50,983 bases of DNA, from positions 1 to 50,983 of the forward strand of contig JAEUOD010000059.1 of NCBI GenBank assembly GCA_016791065.1, given 5' to 3'. Of the stretch, positions 31,594 through 39,615 are shown in pieces. This stretch comes from Dechloromonas sp. Lineage in GTDB: Bacteria; Pseudomonadota; Gammaproteobacteria; Burkholderiales; Rhodocyclaceae. Below the pieces are notes generated by a model that saw only the letters and a program-made list of their open reading frames with translations, made no database searches and was not told where the DNA came from. How positions within the stretch are numbered: position 1 is the stretch's first letter; each line of letters begins with the position of its first letter. A program made the translations under genes and the position numbers.

Positions 31594-32792
31594 TTCGGTA
31601 CTGGGAAAAACAGGGTTACGGTCGTTCCGGCATCCGGTTCGCTCTCCAGCGTAATCCGGCCGCTATGGGCCAACACGATGTTGCGTACCGTCGACAGGCC
31701 GAGCCCCGCCCCGGAACCTACCGGCCGCGTCGTGTAGAAAGGCTCGAAGGCCCTGGCCAGTTGCTCCGGTTTCATCCCGACTCCGTTGTCCTGAATCCGG
31801 ATCGTGATGCCCTCCTCGTCTGCCTCGCTGCTCACGCGGACCTCGCCCGAGCGTCCGGCATCGGCAATCGCCTGCGCCGCATTGCGCATCAGGTTCAACA
31901 GCATCTGGTTGATGTGTCCCGGCAAACAGACGAGGCCGGGCAAGGGCAACAAGTTGAGGCGAATCGAAACGCCGCTAGGCAACTGCCCTTCGATCACGTT
32001 GGCGGCATGATGCAGGCTGTCGTTAAGATCCGAGAACTCCTCGCTGGCCCGGTCGACATTGGAAAAACTCTTCAACTCGGCAACGATCCGCGCAATTCGG
32101 TCGATGCCCTTGAGCGTGTCGGTCAGAAGGTCCTGGCCATCCTCGAGAACGAAATCGAGGTCGAGCCGCCGCCACGCTGCCTCCCCTTCGCCAAGCGTAG
32201 CCTTCAGCTGGGCGAATTTGCCGAGATAGTTCTGGAAAGTGCTCAGGTTGCTGCGGACGAAACCGAGGGGATTATTGACCTCGTGTGCTACTCCGGCTGC
32301 CAGTTGCCCTACCGTGGCCAGACGCTCGGCTTCGTAGAGCATCTGCTGACGCTCTTCCAGTTGCACGATCTGCGCCTTGACACGATTCTCCAGATCGGCC
32401 GACAGCGCCTTGTAACGTGCCTCGGACTCCTGCAGCTTGGCATGCTCCAAGCGAAGGCTCTCGAAATCCTCGGCGACGGCCTCCAGATGGAGATTTGAGG
32501 CCATCTTGTAGCGAGCCTGGGTCCGTAACAACTGTTCCAGCAGGCAACGTATCGCCTTGAGGCTAGCCTGCGCGGCTTGACGGCTATGCAGATAGCCAAC
32601 CGGCTCCAGTTCGAGTACCAGCGGCTCGCGCAGCCCCTCGCCTGTGGCTACGCCCCACAAGGCAGTACCGTCAATCCCGACGATTGCCACATCGCCGGCC
32701 AACAGACCATCGAGTGCAGGTCCAATACGATCCAAGACGGCCGCATCGAGCAACTCTTCAAGCCGCCATTCACGGTCGAAATTGTCGCTCAT
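31590..32792 (-). CDS. Soluble histidine kinase of the MglA-linked operon
   Basis: A 400-residue kinase with no membrane helix. An N-terminal region of about 100 residues is not one I recognise; it includes a short beta segment VAIVGIDGTALWGVATGEG. A coiled coil (about 105-155), HisKA with H170 in GVAHEVNNP and a HATPase domain (NLMRNAAQA, GSGAGLGLS) follow. The HisKA part is closely similar to that of the hemerythrin kinase encoded nearby. It overlaps both neighbours by 4 bases, so it probably phosphorylates the receiver modules of this operon. Confidence 0.87.
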   Translation of the reverse strand: MSDNFDREWRLEELLDAAVLDRIGPALDGLLAGDVAIVGIDGTALWGVATGEGLREPLVLELEPVGYLHSRQAAQASLKAIRCLLEQLLRTQARYKMASNLHLEAVAEDFESLRLEHAKLQESEARYKALSADLENRVKAQIVQLEERQQMLYEAERLATVGQLAAGVAHEVNNPLGFVRSNLSTFQNYLGKFAQLKATLGEGEAAWRRLDLDFVLEDGQDLLTDTLKGIDRIARIVAELKSFSNVDRASEEFSDLNDSLHHAANVIEGQLPSGVSIRLNLLPLPGLVCLPGHINQMLLNLMRNAAQAIADAGRSGEVRVSSEADEEGITIRIQDNGVGMKPEQLARAFEPFYTTRPVGSGAGLGLSTVRNIVLAHSGRITLESEPDAGTTVTLFFPVPK

Positions 32793-33442
32793 GGCGCCGC
32801 CTGTCGGCCCAGGGCGCCGGCGACGAACATATCTTCATCCAAGCCATGACGGCTGGCCAGTTCATGGCTTTCGGCGTAATGACGATACGTCGATCGCAAC
32901 AAAGCCTCGAAACTCTCCTCGACGCCATCGCCGCGCAAGGCCGAGGCAAACACCAGCGGCCAAGGGGCACTTTCCCAGCGTGCCCGGATTTCAGCCTCGG
33001 GCACCGCCGTCGGCAAATCGCGCTTGTTGAACTGGACTACCAGCGGCAGATGCTCGAAATCTAGCCCGACGCGGCTACAGTTCTCAGCCAGGGTCTGGAA
33101 GGATTCGGCGTTGTTGGTTTCCTGCGCCCGATCGGAGTCGGCTACGAACACCACGCCATCCGAGCGCGACAGCACCGCCTTGCGGGTTCCGTCATGGGCA
33201 ACCTGTCCCGGCACGGTGAACAGACGGAACTTGATCAGCAGGCCGGAAGGCGCCCGGAACCCGAACGGCAGGAGATCGAAGAACAATGTACGATCATCCT
33301 GCGTTTCGAGGGTCATCATTTCGCCCTTGAGTTCGGGCGACAACTGCTCATGCAGGCGCAGCAGGTTGGTCGTCTTGCCGCTCTGGGCAGGACCGTAATA
33401 GACCAGTTTGAAGGATAGCTTGCCGGCTTCGCTATCAGGCAT
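32789..33442 (-). CDS. MglA-like small Ras-family GTPase
   Basis: A 217-residue GTPase. G1 is GPAQSGKTTN (residues 17-26), the switch region includes DDRTLFFDLLPFGF, G3-like TVPGQ lies at 76-80, SDGVVFVADS is next, and G4 is NKRD at 139-142. The blocks FKLVYYGPAQSGKTTN and LFTVPGQVAHDGTRKAVL closely match MglA of Myxococcus, which sets cell polarity and controls type IV pili. The C-terminal extension of about 35 residues is unusual. No MglB-like roadblock GAP gene is adjacent. It lies 1 base after a receiver gene and overlaps the kinase gene. Confidence 0.88.
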   Translation of the reverse strand: MPDSEAGKLSFKLVYYGPAQSGKTTNLLRLHEQLSPELKGEMMTLETQDDRTLFFDLLPFGFRAPSGLLIKFRLFTVPGQVAHDGTRKAVLSRSDGVVFVADSDRAQETNNAESFQTLAENCSRVGLDFEHLPLVVQFNKRDLPTAVPEAEIRARWESAPWPLVFASALRGDGVEESFEALLRSTYRHYAESHELASRHGLDEDMFVAGALGRQAAP

Positions 33443-33443
33443 G

Positions 33444-34010
33444 TCAGGCCTTGTTCAACAGATCCGGATCGAGCAGCACGGAACCGTCCGGCCCCCAATT
33501 GACCTGGGTGATTCCGGGTTCGAGCGCCTCCAGTCGTTCCGCCTCGATCGCCTCGGGCGTCTTTTCCCCCATTTCCATGCGGACCAGATTGGCAAGCTGG
33601 CGGTTTTCCAGCATCAGATCGCGATGCGCCAGCGACTGGGCGATCGCCGACATCAGTTCGTAATCGTTCCACGGCTTGCCTATGAAGCGATCTATGCCGA
33701 CCTCATTGACGGCGCGTACCAGAGCATTCAGGTCGGCGTAGCCGGAGAGGATCAAGCGGGCAGCATCCGGCTGCAGTTCCTTGACAACCTTGAGGAACTC
33801 GATGCCATCCATCTCGGGCATCCGATAGTCGCTGACGAACAGATCGAAGGGTTCATGCCGCGCCCTTTCAATCGCCGCCAGCGGCGAGGAAAAACTCTCG
33901 ACCTCGAGTGTGAAGGTCTTGTTGCCCATGACGCATGGTGCCAGGCGCAACAGACGCTTGAGCGACTTGAGGATGGCCTCCTCGTCATCGAGAAGCATGA
34001 CGCGACTCAT
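33444..34010 (-). CDS. Stand-alone receiver-domain response regulator
   Basis: A 188-residue protein. A receiver domain (about 1-130) has DDEE, phospho-acceptor D61 in FVSDYRMPEMDG, and Lys in FIGKPW. A C-terminal extension of about 55 residues with no known DNA-binding fold follows. It probably signals by protein contact, with MglA or the fused ATPase as plausible targets. It overlaps the HD-GYP gene by 4 bases. Confidence 0.85.
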   Translation of the reverse strand: MSRVMLLDDEEAILKSLKRLLRLAPCVMGNKTFTLEVESFSSPLAAIERARHEPFDLFVSDYRMPEMDGIEFLKVVKELQPDAARLILSGYADLNALVRAVNEVGIDRFIGKPWNDYELMSAIAQSLAHRDLMLENRQLANLVRMEMGEKTPEAIEAERLEALEPGITQVNWGPDGSVLLDPDLLNKA

Positions 34011-35299
34011 GATTCCTCCTGCCGGATATACAAGGTATAGGGATGCTGTTCGCTGGATTCCAGCTTGAGCAACTGGGCAATGATTTCCTTGGTCACGATA
34101 CTGCCGCGGGCCAGCAGCAGGTAACCGTCACGATGGTTGAGTTCGCGTGAGAGCACCATGCCAGGCCGCAAATGCAGAGCGCGGACCGGCAATTCGGTCA
34201 CCCGCTTCTTGCCCGACTCGGCGAGCAATTGCACGAAACAATCAACGACCTGCGGATCATAGCGCTTGCCCCGGTTATCGATCAGGAAGTCGCGCGCCTC
34301 TTCCGCTTTCAAGGGGCGCTGCACCAGGGTGCCGGCCTGCAGGGAGTCGTATTCGTTGACCACGGCCAGGATACGGCTCCCCATCGGGATGGCCATACCG
34401 GCCAGATGATCCGGGAAGCCGCTGCCATCGTAGAGTTCGTGATGATGACGGACGAGCAAGGCGCAATCGCGCAGTTTCTCGACCGACATCAGGATGTTCT
34501 GGCCGACGACCGGATGTTTCATGACCAGCGCCCGATGTTCCAGTGTCAGCGTGTTGAAAGGCTTGTCGAGTAGGCCGTCGGGCAGACCGATCTTGCCGAC
34601 ATCATGCAGCAGGCCGGCCAGCATTACCGTCTGCACCTCGGCGTCGCTTAACCCTAGCCGCTGGGCAACGTTACGCGCCTGATCGGCAACCCGCCGGCCA
34701 TGCCCTGAGAGGTGCGTTCCCACCTGTCCCGAACGTAGCTCAACCATCCCGGCAAAGACCTGAACGGTTGCCAGGAAGGTCTTCTTCAACTCATTCAGCG
34801 CAACCCGGACTTCCGCCGTACGCTCATTGACCTTTTGCTCCAGGCCGGCATTGAGTTCCTTGAGTTCCTCGTTCTGGCGCAGCGTCAATTCACTCAGACG
34901 CCTGTTTTCGTCTTGCAGGCGACGGCGCTCGAGCGCGTCGTTGACCACCTGAACAATTTCGTTGTCGTCCCAGGGCTTGGAGATATATCGATAAATCTCG
35001 CCCTCATTGATCGCCGATACCGTGGAAGTGATGTCGGCGTACCCGGTCAGCAGAATCCGCACAACGTTGGGCCAACGCTGGCGGACATTCTTCAGGAAGG
35101 TAGCACCATCCATTTCCGGCATGCGCATGTCGGAAATGACCAGATCGACATTTTCCTTCTCAAGGATATCCAGCCCGGCCTGCCCGCTCTCCGCGATGAG
35201 TATCCGGTAACCCTGCGGCCGGAACAAACGGCGCAGCGACGAAAGAATGCCCGGTTCGTCATCAACGAATAGAAGCGTCAGATTGCTGTTATCACTCAT
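34007..35299 (-). CDS. Receiver-HD-GYP regulator (RpfG-like)
   Basis: A 430-residue protein with an N-terminal receiver (D57 in VISDMRMPEMDG), a coiled coil (about 125-165) and an HD-GYP domain (about 170-360). The catalytic motifs are LLHDVGKIGLP and HHELYDGSGFP; the third-motif Tyr of GYP is Phe here, a common variation. HD-GYP enzymes degrade c-di-GMP. About 70 C-terminal residues after the domain are not assigned. It is the promoter-proximal gene of the operon, diverging from the lipoprotein gene at 35502. Confidence 0.89.
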   Translation of the reverse strand: MSDNSNLTLLFVDDEPGILSSLRRLFRPQGYRILIAESGQAGLDILEKENVDLVISDMRMPEMDGATFLKNVRQRWPNVVRILLTGYADITSTVSAINEGEIYRYISKPWDDNEIVQVVNDALERRRLQDENRRLSELTLRQNEELKELNAGLEQKVNERTAEVRVALNELKKTFLATVQVFAGMVELRSGQVGTHLSGHGRRVADQARNVAQRLGLSDAEVQTVMLAGLLHDVGKIGLPDGLLDKPFNTLTLEHRALVMKHPVVGQNILMSVEKLRDCALLVRHHHELYDGSGFPDHLAGMAIPMGSRILAVVNEYDSLQAGTLVQRPLKAEEARDFLIDNRGKRYDPQVVDCFVQLLAESGKKRVTELPVRALHLRPGMVLSRELNHRDGYLLLARGSIVTKEIIAQLLKLESSEQHPYTLYIRQEES

Positions 35300-35501
35300 T
35301 CAAAAAAATCCCTCGTCGTGGCCTCGGCTACGAGCCTGAGAAACCGCTGCAAAAGCTGAACCAGTCTGCAACTAGCCCATTCTCGCGCCTTTCGGGATCA
35401 AATGGCAAAATCTTTGAACCTCCGGGGACAAATTCCTTGGAACCAAACGCCCAACCCCTTGGCCGACAGTATAATCAGCGCAAATCCGGAGCGATTACCG
35501 T
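35300..35501. promoter_or_regulatory. Divergent intergenic region with a TATAAT -10 element
   Basis: The 202 bases separate the HD-GYP operon (minus) from the exported-protein cluster (plus). A perfect TATAAT at 35470-35475 lies 26 bases before ATG 35502 and may be the -10 of the plus-strand promoter; I find no matching -35 at normal spacing, so an activator could be needed. No other structure is clear. Confidence 0.4.
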
Positions 35502-36218
35502 ATGTCGATAAAGTCACATTTCTCGCTTTTTGCTTGCCTGATCGCTTCCACAAGCCTCCTCGTCATGACCGGATGTGGCAGCGGTCGGGCCGCCATCAAG
35601 GCCTCGCAGGAAAAGGAGGCCAACGAGTTGGCTAGCACGGGTGGGCGCGTTTCGTCCGCCGATGGCTTGCGACTGGGATACGCCTGCTGCAACCTCCGCT
35701 ACAGCGGCGACTGGGTAAGCGACCTCAGTTCCGGAGAATTGCCGTTTATTCCCGTCGGTAGCCAGATTCTGGTACGCCGTCTCGAAGGCAACGTCGCCTA
35801 CGTTGTGGTTGATGAGAAACGCTACCGCCTTGGCCACGACTATGGGCGTCGCGAGGAGAAGACCTCGGAATGGGTCGACAAGTTGGTCGTGCTCAATGAC
35901 CCGGCGACCAAACTGGCACGTTTTCCCGCCAACATTCGCGCCGCCATCGAGGCCGGCAAGATCACCATGGGCATGAGTCGCGAGCAGGTCATCATGGCCC
36001 TGGGCTATCCCGCCACCAGCGACACGCCCAAACTCGATGCATCGACCTGGAAGTACTACTGGAATCGCTACGCCTACACGGTTCACTGGGCCTCCGGGCG
36101 CGTCAGCAAAATCGAAGGTAACCCGGACATCCTCAAACTCGTCCAATATGCGTCCCCCGTAACCGAAGCCAAGCCAAAACCCAACGCCAAGGCCGGCAAG
36201 GGAACGAAAGATAAATAG
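35502..36218 (+). CDS. Lipoprotein with C-terminal BamE/SmpA-like domain
   Basis: A 238-residue lipoprotein with lipobox MTGC and modified Cys at about residue 25. The middle (about 50-130) has an SH3-like look (LPFIPVGSQILVRRLEGNVAYVVVDEKRYRLG). The end (about 145-215) carries the BamE/OmlA pattern ITMGMSREQVIMALGYPA with an aromatic WKYYWNRYAY. A Lys-rich tail follows. BamE-like domains bind outer-membrane proteins. GGAG lies 10 bases before the start. It opens a run of seven plus-strand genes for exported proteins. Confidence 0.82.
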   Translation: MSIKSHFSLFACLIASTSLLVMTGCGSGRAAIKASQEKEANELASTGGRVSSADGLRLGYACCNLRYSGDWVSDLSSGELPFIPVGSQILVRRLEGNVAYVVVDEKRYRLGHDYGRREEKTSEWVDKLVVLNDPATKLARFPANIRAAIEAGKITMGMSREQVIMALGYPATSDTPKLDASTWKYYWNRYAYTVHWASGRVSKIEGNPDILKLVQYASPVTEAKPKPNAKAGKGTKDK

Positions 36219-36285
36219 CCGACTGCTGGCCTGTCCCGGCCGACATTTCCGCCAATCCAATCAACATCAAATTCGGGAGCAGATC

Positions 36286-37563
36286 ATGACAACAACAAGA
36301 CCTTGCCGCATCAGCCACCTGCTCTCACTGGCCCTGTTCTGCCTGACGTGCCTGCAAACTCCGGCACAAGCCGAAACCCAGCAGATGCCGAGCGCCGATA
36401 CCGGCAAACCTTTTGCCAGTGTCTGGCGCGTGCGCGGAGAGGTCTTTGCCACTAACCAGCGCGGCAGCGAGCGCCTGCTCAAGGAAGGTGGGAATGTTCT
36501 AGTTGGCGAAAGGGTTCGCGCTTCGAACACCGGCGAGGCTGTCCTGCGCACAGCCGATGGCGGCATGGTGGCGATTCGTCCGGCCGCCAGCTTCGTTCCG
36601 GAGCAGTTCGCGGCCGAGGGGAAGAGCACCGACCGCCAGATCCTGCGCCTGATCACGGGTTCGTTACGGGTGATCAGCGGCTGGATCGCCCGCATCAATC
36701 CGCGCGATCACCGTATTCACACCCCCAGCGCCACGATCGGTATCCGTGGTACCGACCACGAACCCTACGTACTGCCAGTCGAATTTGCCAACGCGACCTA
36801 CCAGGCCGGCACTTACGACAAGGTCAATCGCGGTGGAGTCGCGCTTGAGGCCAGCGGCGGCAGCGTTGAGATCAATCCGGGGCGGGTCGGTTTCGCGCGC
36901 GATCCACAAAGCGTTGCAAAACGGACGCGAGCGCTGATGACCATGCTCCTACCCACCCTGCTCGACCGGGTGCCGGATTTCTACGTTGCCGGTGCCTTCG
37001 ATGGGGAACTCGACCGTTATTCGGAAAAACTTGCCGGCACGGCCAACTCCGGAGCATCAGGCGATGCTCCGTTACCGGCTGCTGCCCCGGCGCCGACAGC
37101 GGCATCCGTCGCACCCGAAGCAGTTCTGGATGTCGCCGCACTCGGCTGTACACCGCAGCTTGTCGGCGAATACTGGCTGAAGCGCCTCGATAGCGCGTTG
37201 ATGCGCCGCGACCTCAAGAACCTGCTCGCGCTCTTCGCACCCGACGTCACGACCCGCGCCACGATCCGCAAGCAGGACAACAGCACGCAGGTACTGGAAT
37301 TCACGCGTGACGAGCTGGTGCAAAGCACGCTGCGCTCGATATCCAGCCTGAAGAACTACCATCAACGCCGACTCTCGATCGAAAGCCGGGCGAAGGACAA
37401 TACGGCCGGCGCAACCTGTCCAGGCGTCGAGGTCACTTCGCAAGTCATCGAGCAAGGCTTGCTCGGCGACCGCCCCTACCGCTTCGAGTCGACGGAAACC
37501 TATCTCCTCGAACTGCGTAACGGCGAGTGGCTGGCCACCCGTGCCGAAACCGTCCAGCGCTGA
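36286..37563 (+). CDS. Exported FecR-domain protein with NTF2-like C-terminus
   Basis: A 425-residue protein with a Sec signal peptide (about 1-29, ending PAQA). A FecR domain follows (about 40-200: VWRVRGEVFATNQRG to IHTPSATIGIRGTDHEPYVL), then an Ala/Pro-rich linker (about 255-285). The C-terminal region (about 295-425) resembles NTF2/SnoaL folds: LMRRDLKNLLALFAPDVTTRATI. It lacks the membrane helix of sigma regulator FecR, so it is probably a periplasmic ligand or protein-binding module. GGGAG is 6 bases before ATG. Confidence 0.82.
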   Translation: MTTTRPCRISHLLSLALFCLTCLQTPAQAETQQMPSADTGKPFASVWRVRGEVFATNQRGSERLLKEGGNVLVGERVRASNTGEAVLRTADGGMVAIRPAASFVPEQFAAEGKSTDRQILRLITGSLRVISGWIARINPRDHRIHTPSATIGIRGTDHEPYVLPVEFANATYQAGTYDKVNRGGVALEASGGSVEINPGRVGFARDPQSVAKRTRALMTMLLPTLLDRVPDFYVAGAFDGELDRYSEKLAGTANSGASGDAPLPAAAPAPTAASVAPEAVLDVAALGCTPQLVGEYWLKRLDSALMRRDLKNLLALFAPDVTTRATIRKQDNSTQVLEFTRDELVQSTLRSISSLKNYHQRRLSIESRAKDNTAGATCPGVEVTSQVIEQGLLGDRPYRFESTETYLLELRNGEWLATRAETVQR

Positions 37564-37579
37564 AGCGCGATTCCTCACG

Positions 37580-38326
37580 ATGCCCACCATGAAACGCCAT
37601 CCTCGCCCAGCCCACTGGAAACCTCCTGTCTACCTTGCTGCCATCCTGCTCATTGCCGGCTGTGCCGGTGGCAAGGCCGGCGATGGAGAGACGGGTGAAG
37701 ACTCGGCGGCCGACACGAGGACAGCGCTGACTGATATCGGTGCCGACATCGGCTGCGGCGTGGCGACCTTGATCGGCAAGGACTGCGCCCGGGGTGCAGA
37801 GGTTGGCCTCAACGTCATGGACAAGTTTGTCTCCTGGGTCTTTCGCTCCCTGAAAATCGCCGACGCCAAGACTGTTAATAACGAGTACAAGGCACGGCAG
37901 ATTGCGGTGTCGCAGAAGGATGTCGCGCCGATGGCCTTCACGACGCAGGTCCAGACCAAGGAAGTCGCCGCCGACGAGGGTGGTTCAAAGAAAAAATCGC
38001 AGCAAACCACCGAAGTCAGGGTGACCTCGACCTCGGACCTGGTCGGCTATGGCGACAAGGTGCCCACCGTTACGCAGCACTATGCGCTCTACGACGAGAA
38101 GAACAAGCTGGTGTCGAGCAAGACCGAGCGTGTTGCGGCGGTCGATGGCGCGGGCCGCTACGAGACGGACGCCAGGTTCAAGGTGGCGAATCCATCCGGC
38201 AAGAAGCAGTATCGCGTCGAAACCACGCTGGTCGTCGACGGCAAGAGCTACAAGAAAAATACATACAAGGTCGCCATCGACGATTTGGGCATGCCGCTCC
38301 TAGCCCAACTTGCCCCAATTCGCTGA
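37580..38326 (+). CDS. Cluster lipoprotein, paralogue of the one at 42560
   Basis: A lipoprotein of about 248 residues with lipobox LIAGC. Its C-terminal 100 residues are clearly homologous to the lipoprotein ending at 43258: both have VGYGD or IGYGD, YDEKNKL or YDEKNNL, VDGAGRYxT, and KxNTYKV at the end. No known domain is recognised. Start is ATG 37580 or ATG 37589. The gene follows the FecR protein by 16 bases, and about 210 non-coding bases follow it. Confidence 0.8.
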   Translation: MPTMKRHPRPAHWKPPVYLAAILLIAGCAGGKAGDGETGEDSAADTRTALTDIGADIGCGVATLIGKDCARGAEVGLNVMDKFVSWVFRSLKIADAKTVNNEYKARQIAVSQKDVAPMAFTTQVQTKEVAADEGGSKKKSQQTTEVRVTSTSDLVGYGDKVPTVTQHYALYDEKNKLVSSKTERVAAVDGAGRYETDARFKVANPSGKKQYRVETTLVVDGKSYKKNTYKVAIDDLGMPLLAQLAPIR

Positions 38327-38348
38327 CCGGATCAAATGATTTTGACAT

Positions 38349-38366
38349 AAGCCGAGCAATCGGCTT
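38349..38366 (+). terminator. Possible hairpin after the first cluster lipoprotein
   Basis: A 7-bp stem AAGCCGA/TCGGCTT with a GCAA tetraloop, 22 bases past the stop. It lacks a T run, so it may only attenuate. The rest of 38327-38538 shows no clear feature except TTGACA at 38342-38347. Confidence 0.35.
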
Positions 38367-38538
38367 TCCGGTACCGAGCTGACCACCTGATGCGGCTTTC
38401 AGCCAACCGCCACCCACCCGCAAATGACAAGCGAATCGGCCCTGACCAAACGGCCGGAAACGCCCGTCAAATGGGCCATTGCCACCTCTCTGCGCATTCG
38501 GTAATCTGACGTAAAACAGGTTTATCAAGGGGGGCACC

Positions 38539-39003
38539 TTGAATCATCGGCGGGTACTGCTGGCATCCCTGCTCGGCGGCGCGGTCTTTTTCGGGCTGCT
38601 GTCACGGGTTGATGCGCAGGCGACCGCCTGGGTAGGCCAGATCAAGGTATCTCGTGGCATTGTCTTGCTCGACCGCGACGGTCAGCGTTATCCGGCCCCG
38701 GTTGGCGTACGCCTTAAAGAAGGCGACACGATCCTTACCGAGGCGAATGGTTCGGTCGGCCTCATGTTCAACGACAACTCGACGCTCGCGATGGGCCCCA
38801 ACGGCGAAGTAGTGCTCGAACGCTACGCCTATGATTCGACTACCTACATGGGAGCCTTCGATGCCTACGTCAAGCGGGGTGCCGTCTCGATCGAAGCCGG
38901 CAACCTCGGCCGGCAAGCGCCCGAGGCCGTTCGCGTGAAGACGCCGCTGGCCGAGATTCGCGGACAGACCCGCAGTTTCGGGGTCGAGGTGGAAGGACGT
39001 TGA
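38539..39003 (+). CDS. Small exported FecR-domain protein
   Basis: A 154-residue protein starting at TTG 38539, supported by AAGGGGGG 4 bases upstream. A signal peptide covers about residues 1-26 (VLLASLLGGAVFFGLL, cleavage after VDA). The rest is one FecR domain: GIVLLDRDGQRYPAPVGVRLKEGDTILTEANGS, then VKTPLAEIRGQTRSFGVEV. It is the shorter of two FecR proteins in the cluster and overlaps the start of the OmpA-like gene region. Confidence 0.82.
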   Translation: MNHRRVLLASLLGGAVFFGLLSRVDAQATAWVGQIKVSRGIVLLDRDGQRYPAPVGVRLKEGDTILTEANGSVGLMFNDNSTLAMGPNGEVVLERYAYDSTTYMGAFDAYVKRGAVSIEAGNLGRQAPEAVRVKTPLAEIRGQTRSFGVEVEGR

Positions 39004-39005
39004 TC

Positions 39006-39614
39006 GTGAGCCACCCTCCCTTCCGTCGCCTCGCTACACTGGCAATCATCGTTTTCGCGATCGCCGCCTGCACGACCCAACGCGAAACTTATGTTGTCCT
39101 GCCCGACGCCACGGGTCAGGCGGGCAGCCTGCAAGTGGTATCGAAACAGGGCCAGGTGCTTGTACTCGACGGCGCCTACGCCAATGCCCAGGCCTCGGTC
39201 GGCCGGGCACCCCGTCCTGCAGCCTTGAGTCAGGCCGAGATCGAGCGGGCCTTTGCCGAAGCCTTGTCGGCCAGACCGGATGCTCCGTTACGCTTCACCC
39301 TTTATTTCCGCGAAGGCAGCGACGAACTGACTCCGGAATCCATGAAGGCATTACAAGGCGTTCTCGATGCCGTCCGCAAGCGCCCGGCGCCGGATGTCAT
39401 CGTCGTCGGCCATACCGACCGCGTCGGCCTGCTGCTCGACAATGATCGCCTGGCCCTGCGCCGAGCCGAACGGATTCGCGCCGATCTGCTGGGTGCCGGA
39501 TTACCTGAAGAAACGGTCCAGGCTGCAGGACGCGGCGAGCGCGAGCCACTGGTGGCAACAGCCGACGAACAACCCGAACCGCGCAACCGGCGCGTCGAAA
39601 TTCTGGTCCGCTGA
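39006..39614 (+). CDS. OmpA-domain lipoprotein
   Basis: A lipoprotein of about 202 residues with lipobox IAAC. The C-terminal OmpA domain (about 95-200) has FREGSDELTPES, VVGHTDRVG, the peptidoglycan-binding region NDRLALRRAERIRADLL and RNRRVEI. It should bind the cell wall from the outer membrane. I start it at GTG 39006, with AAGGA 8 bases upstream; TTG 39000, overlapping the FecR stop, is an alternative with poor spacing. It is followed directly by the caspase gene. Confidence 0.87.
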   Translation: MSHPPFRRLATLAIIVFAIAACTTQRETYVVLPDATGQAGSLQVVSKQGQVLVLDGAYANAQASVGRAPRPAALSQAEIERAFAEALSARPDAPLRFTLYFREGSDELTPESMKALQGVLDAVRKRPAPDVIVVGHTDRVGLLLDNDRLALRRAERIRADLLGAGLPEETVQAAGRGEREPLVATADEQPEPRNRRVEILVR

Positions 39615-39615
39615 G

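Noticed and set aside
26768-35299. Calling the signalling operon a type IV pilus or type II secretion locus
   Set aside because: Only the ATPase is present; there is no pilin, platform protein, secretin or prepilin peptidase.
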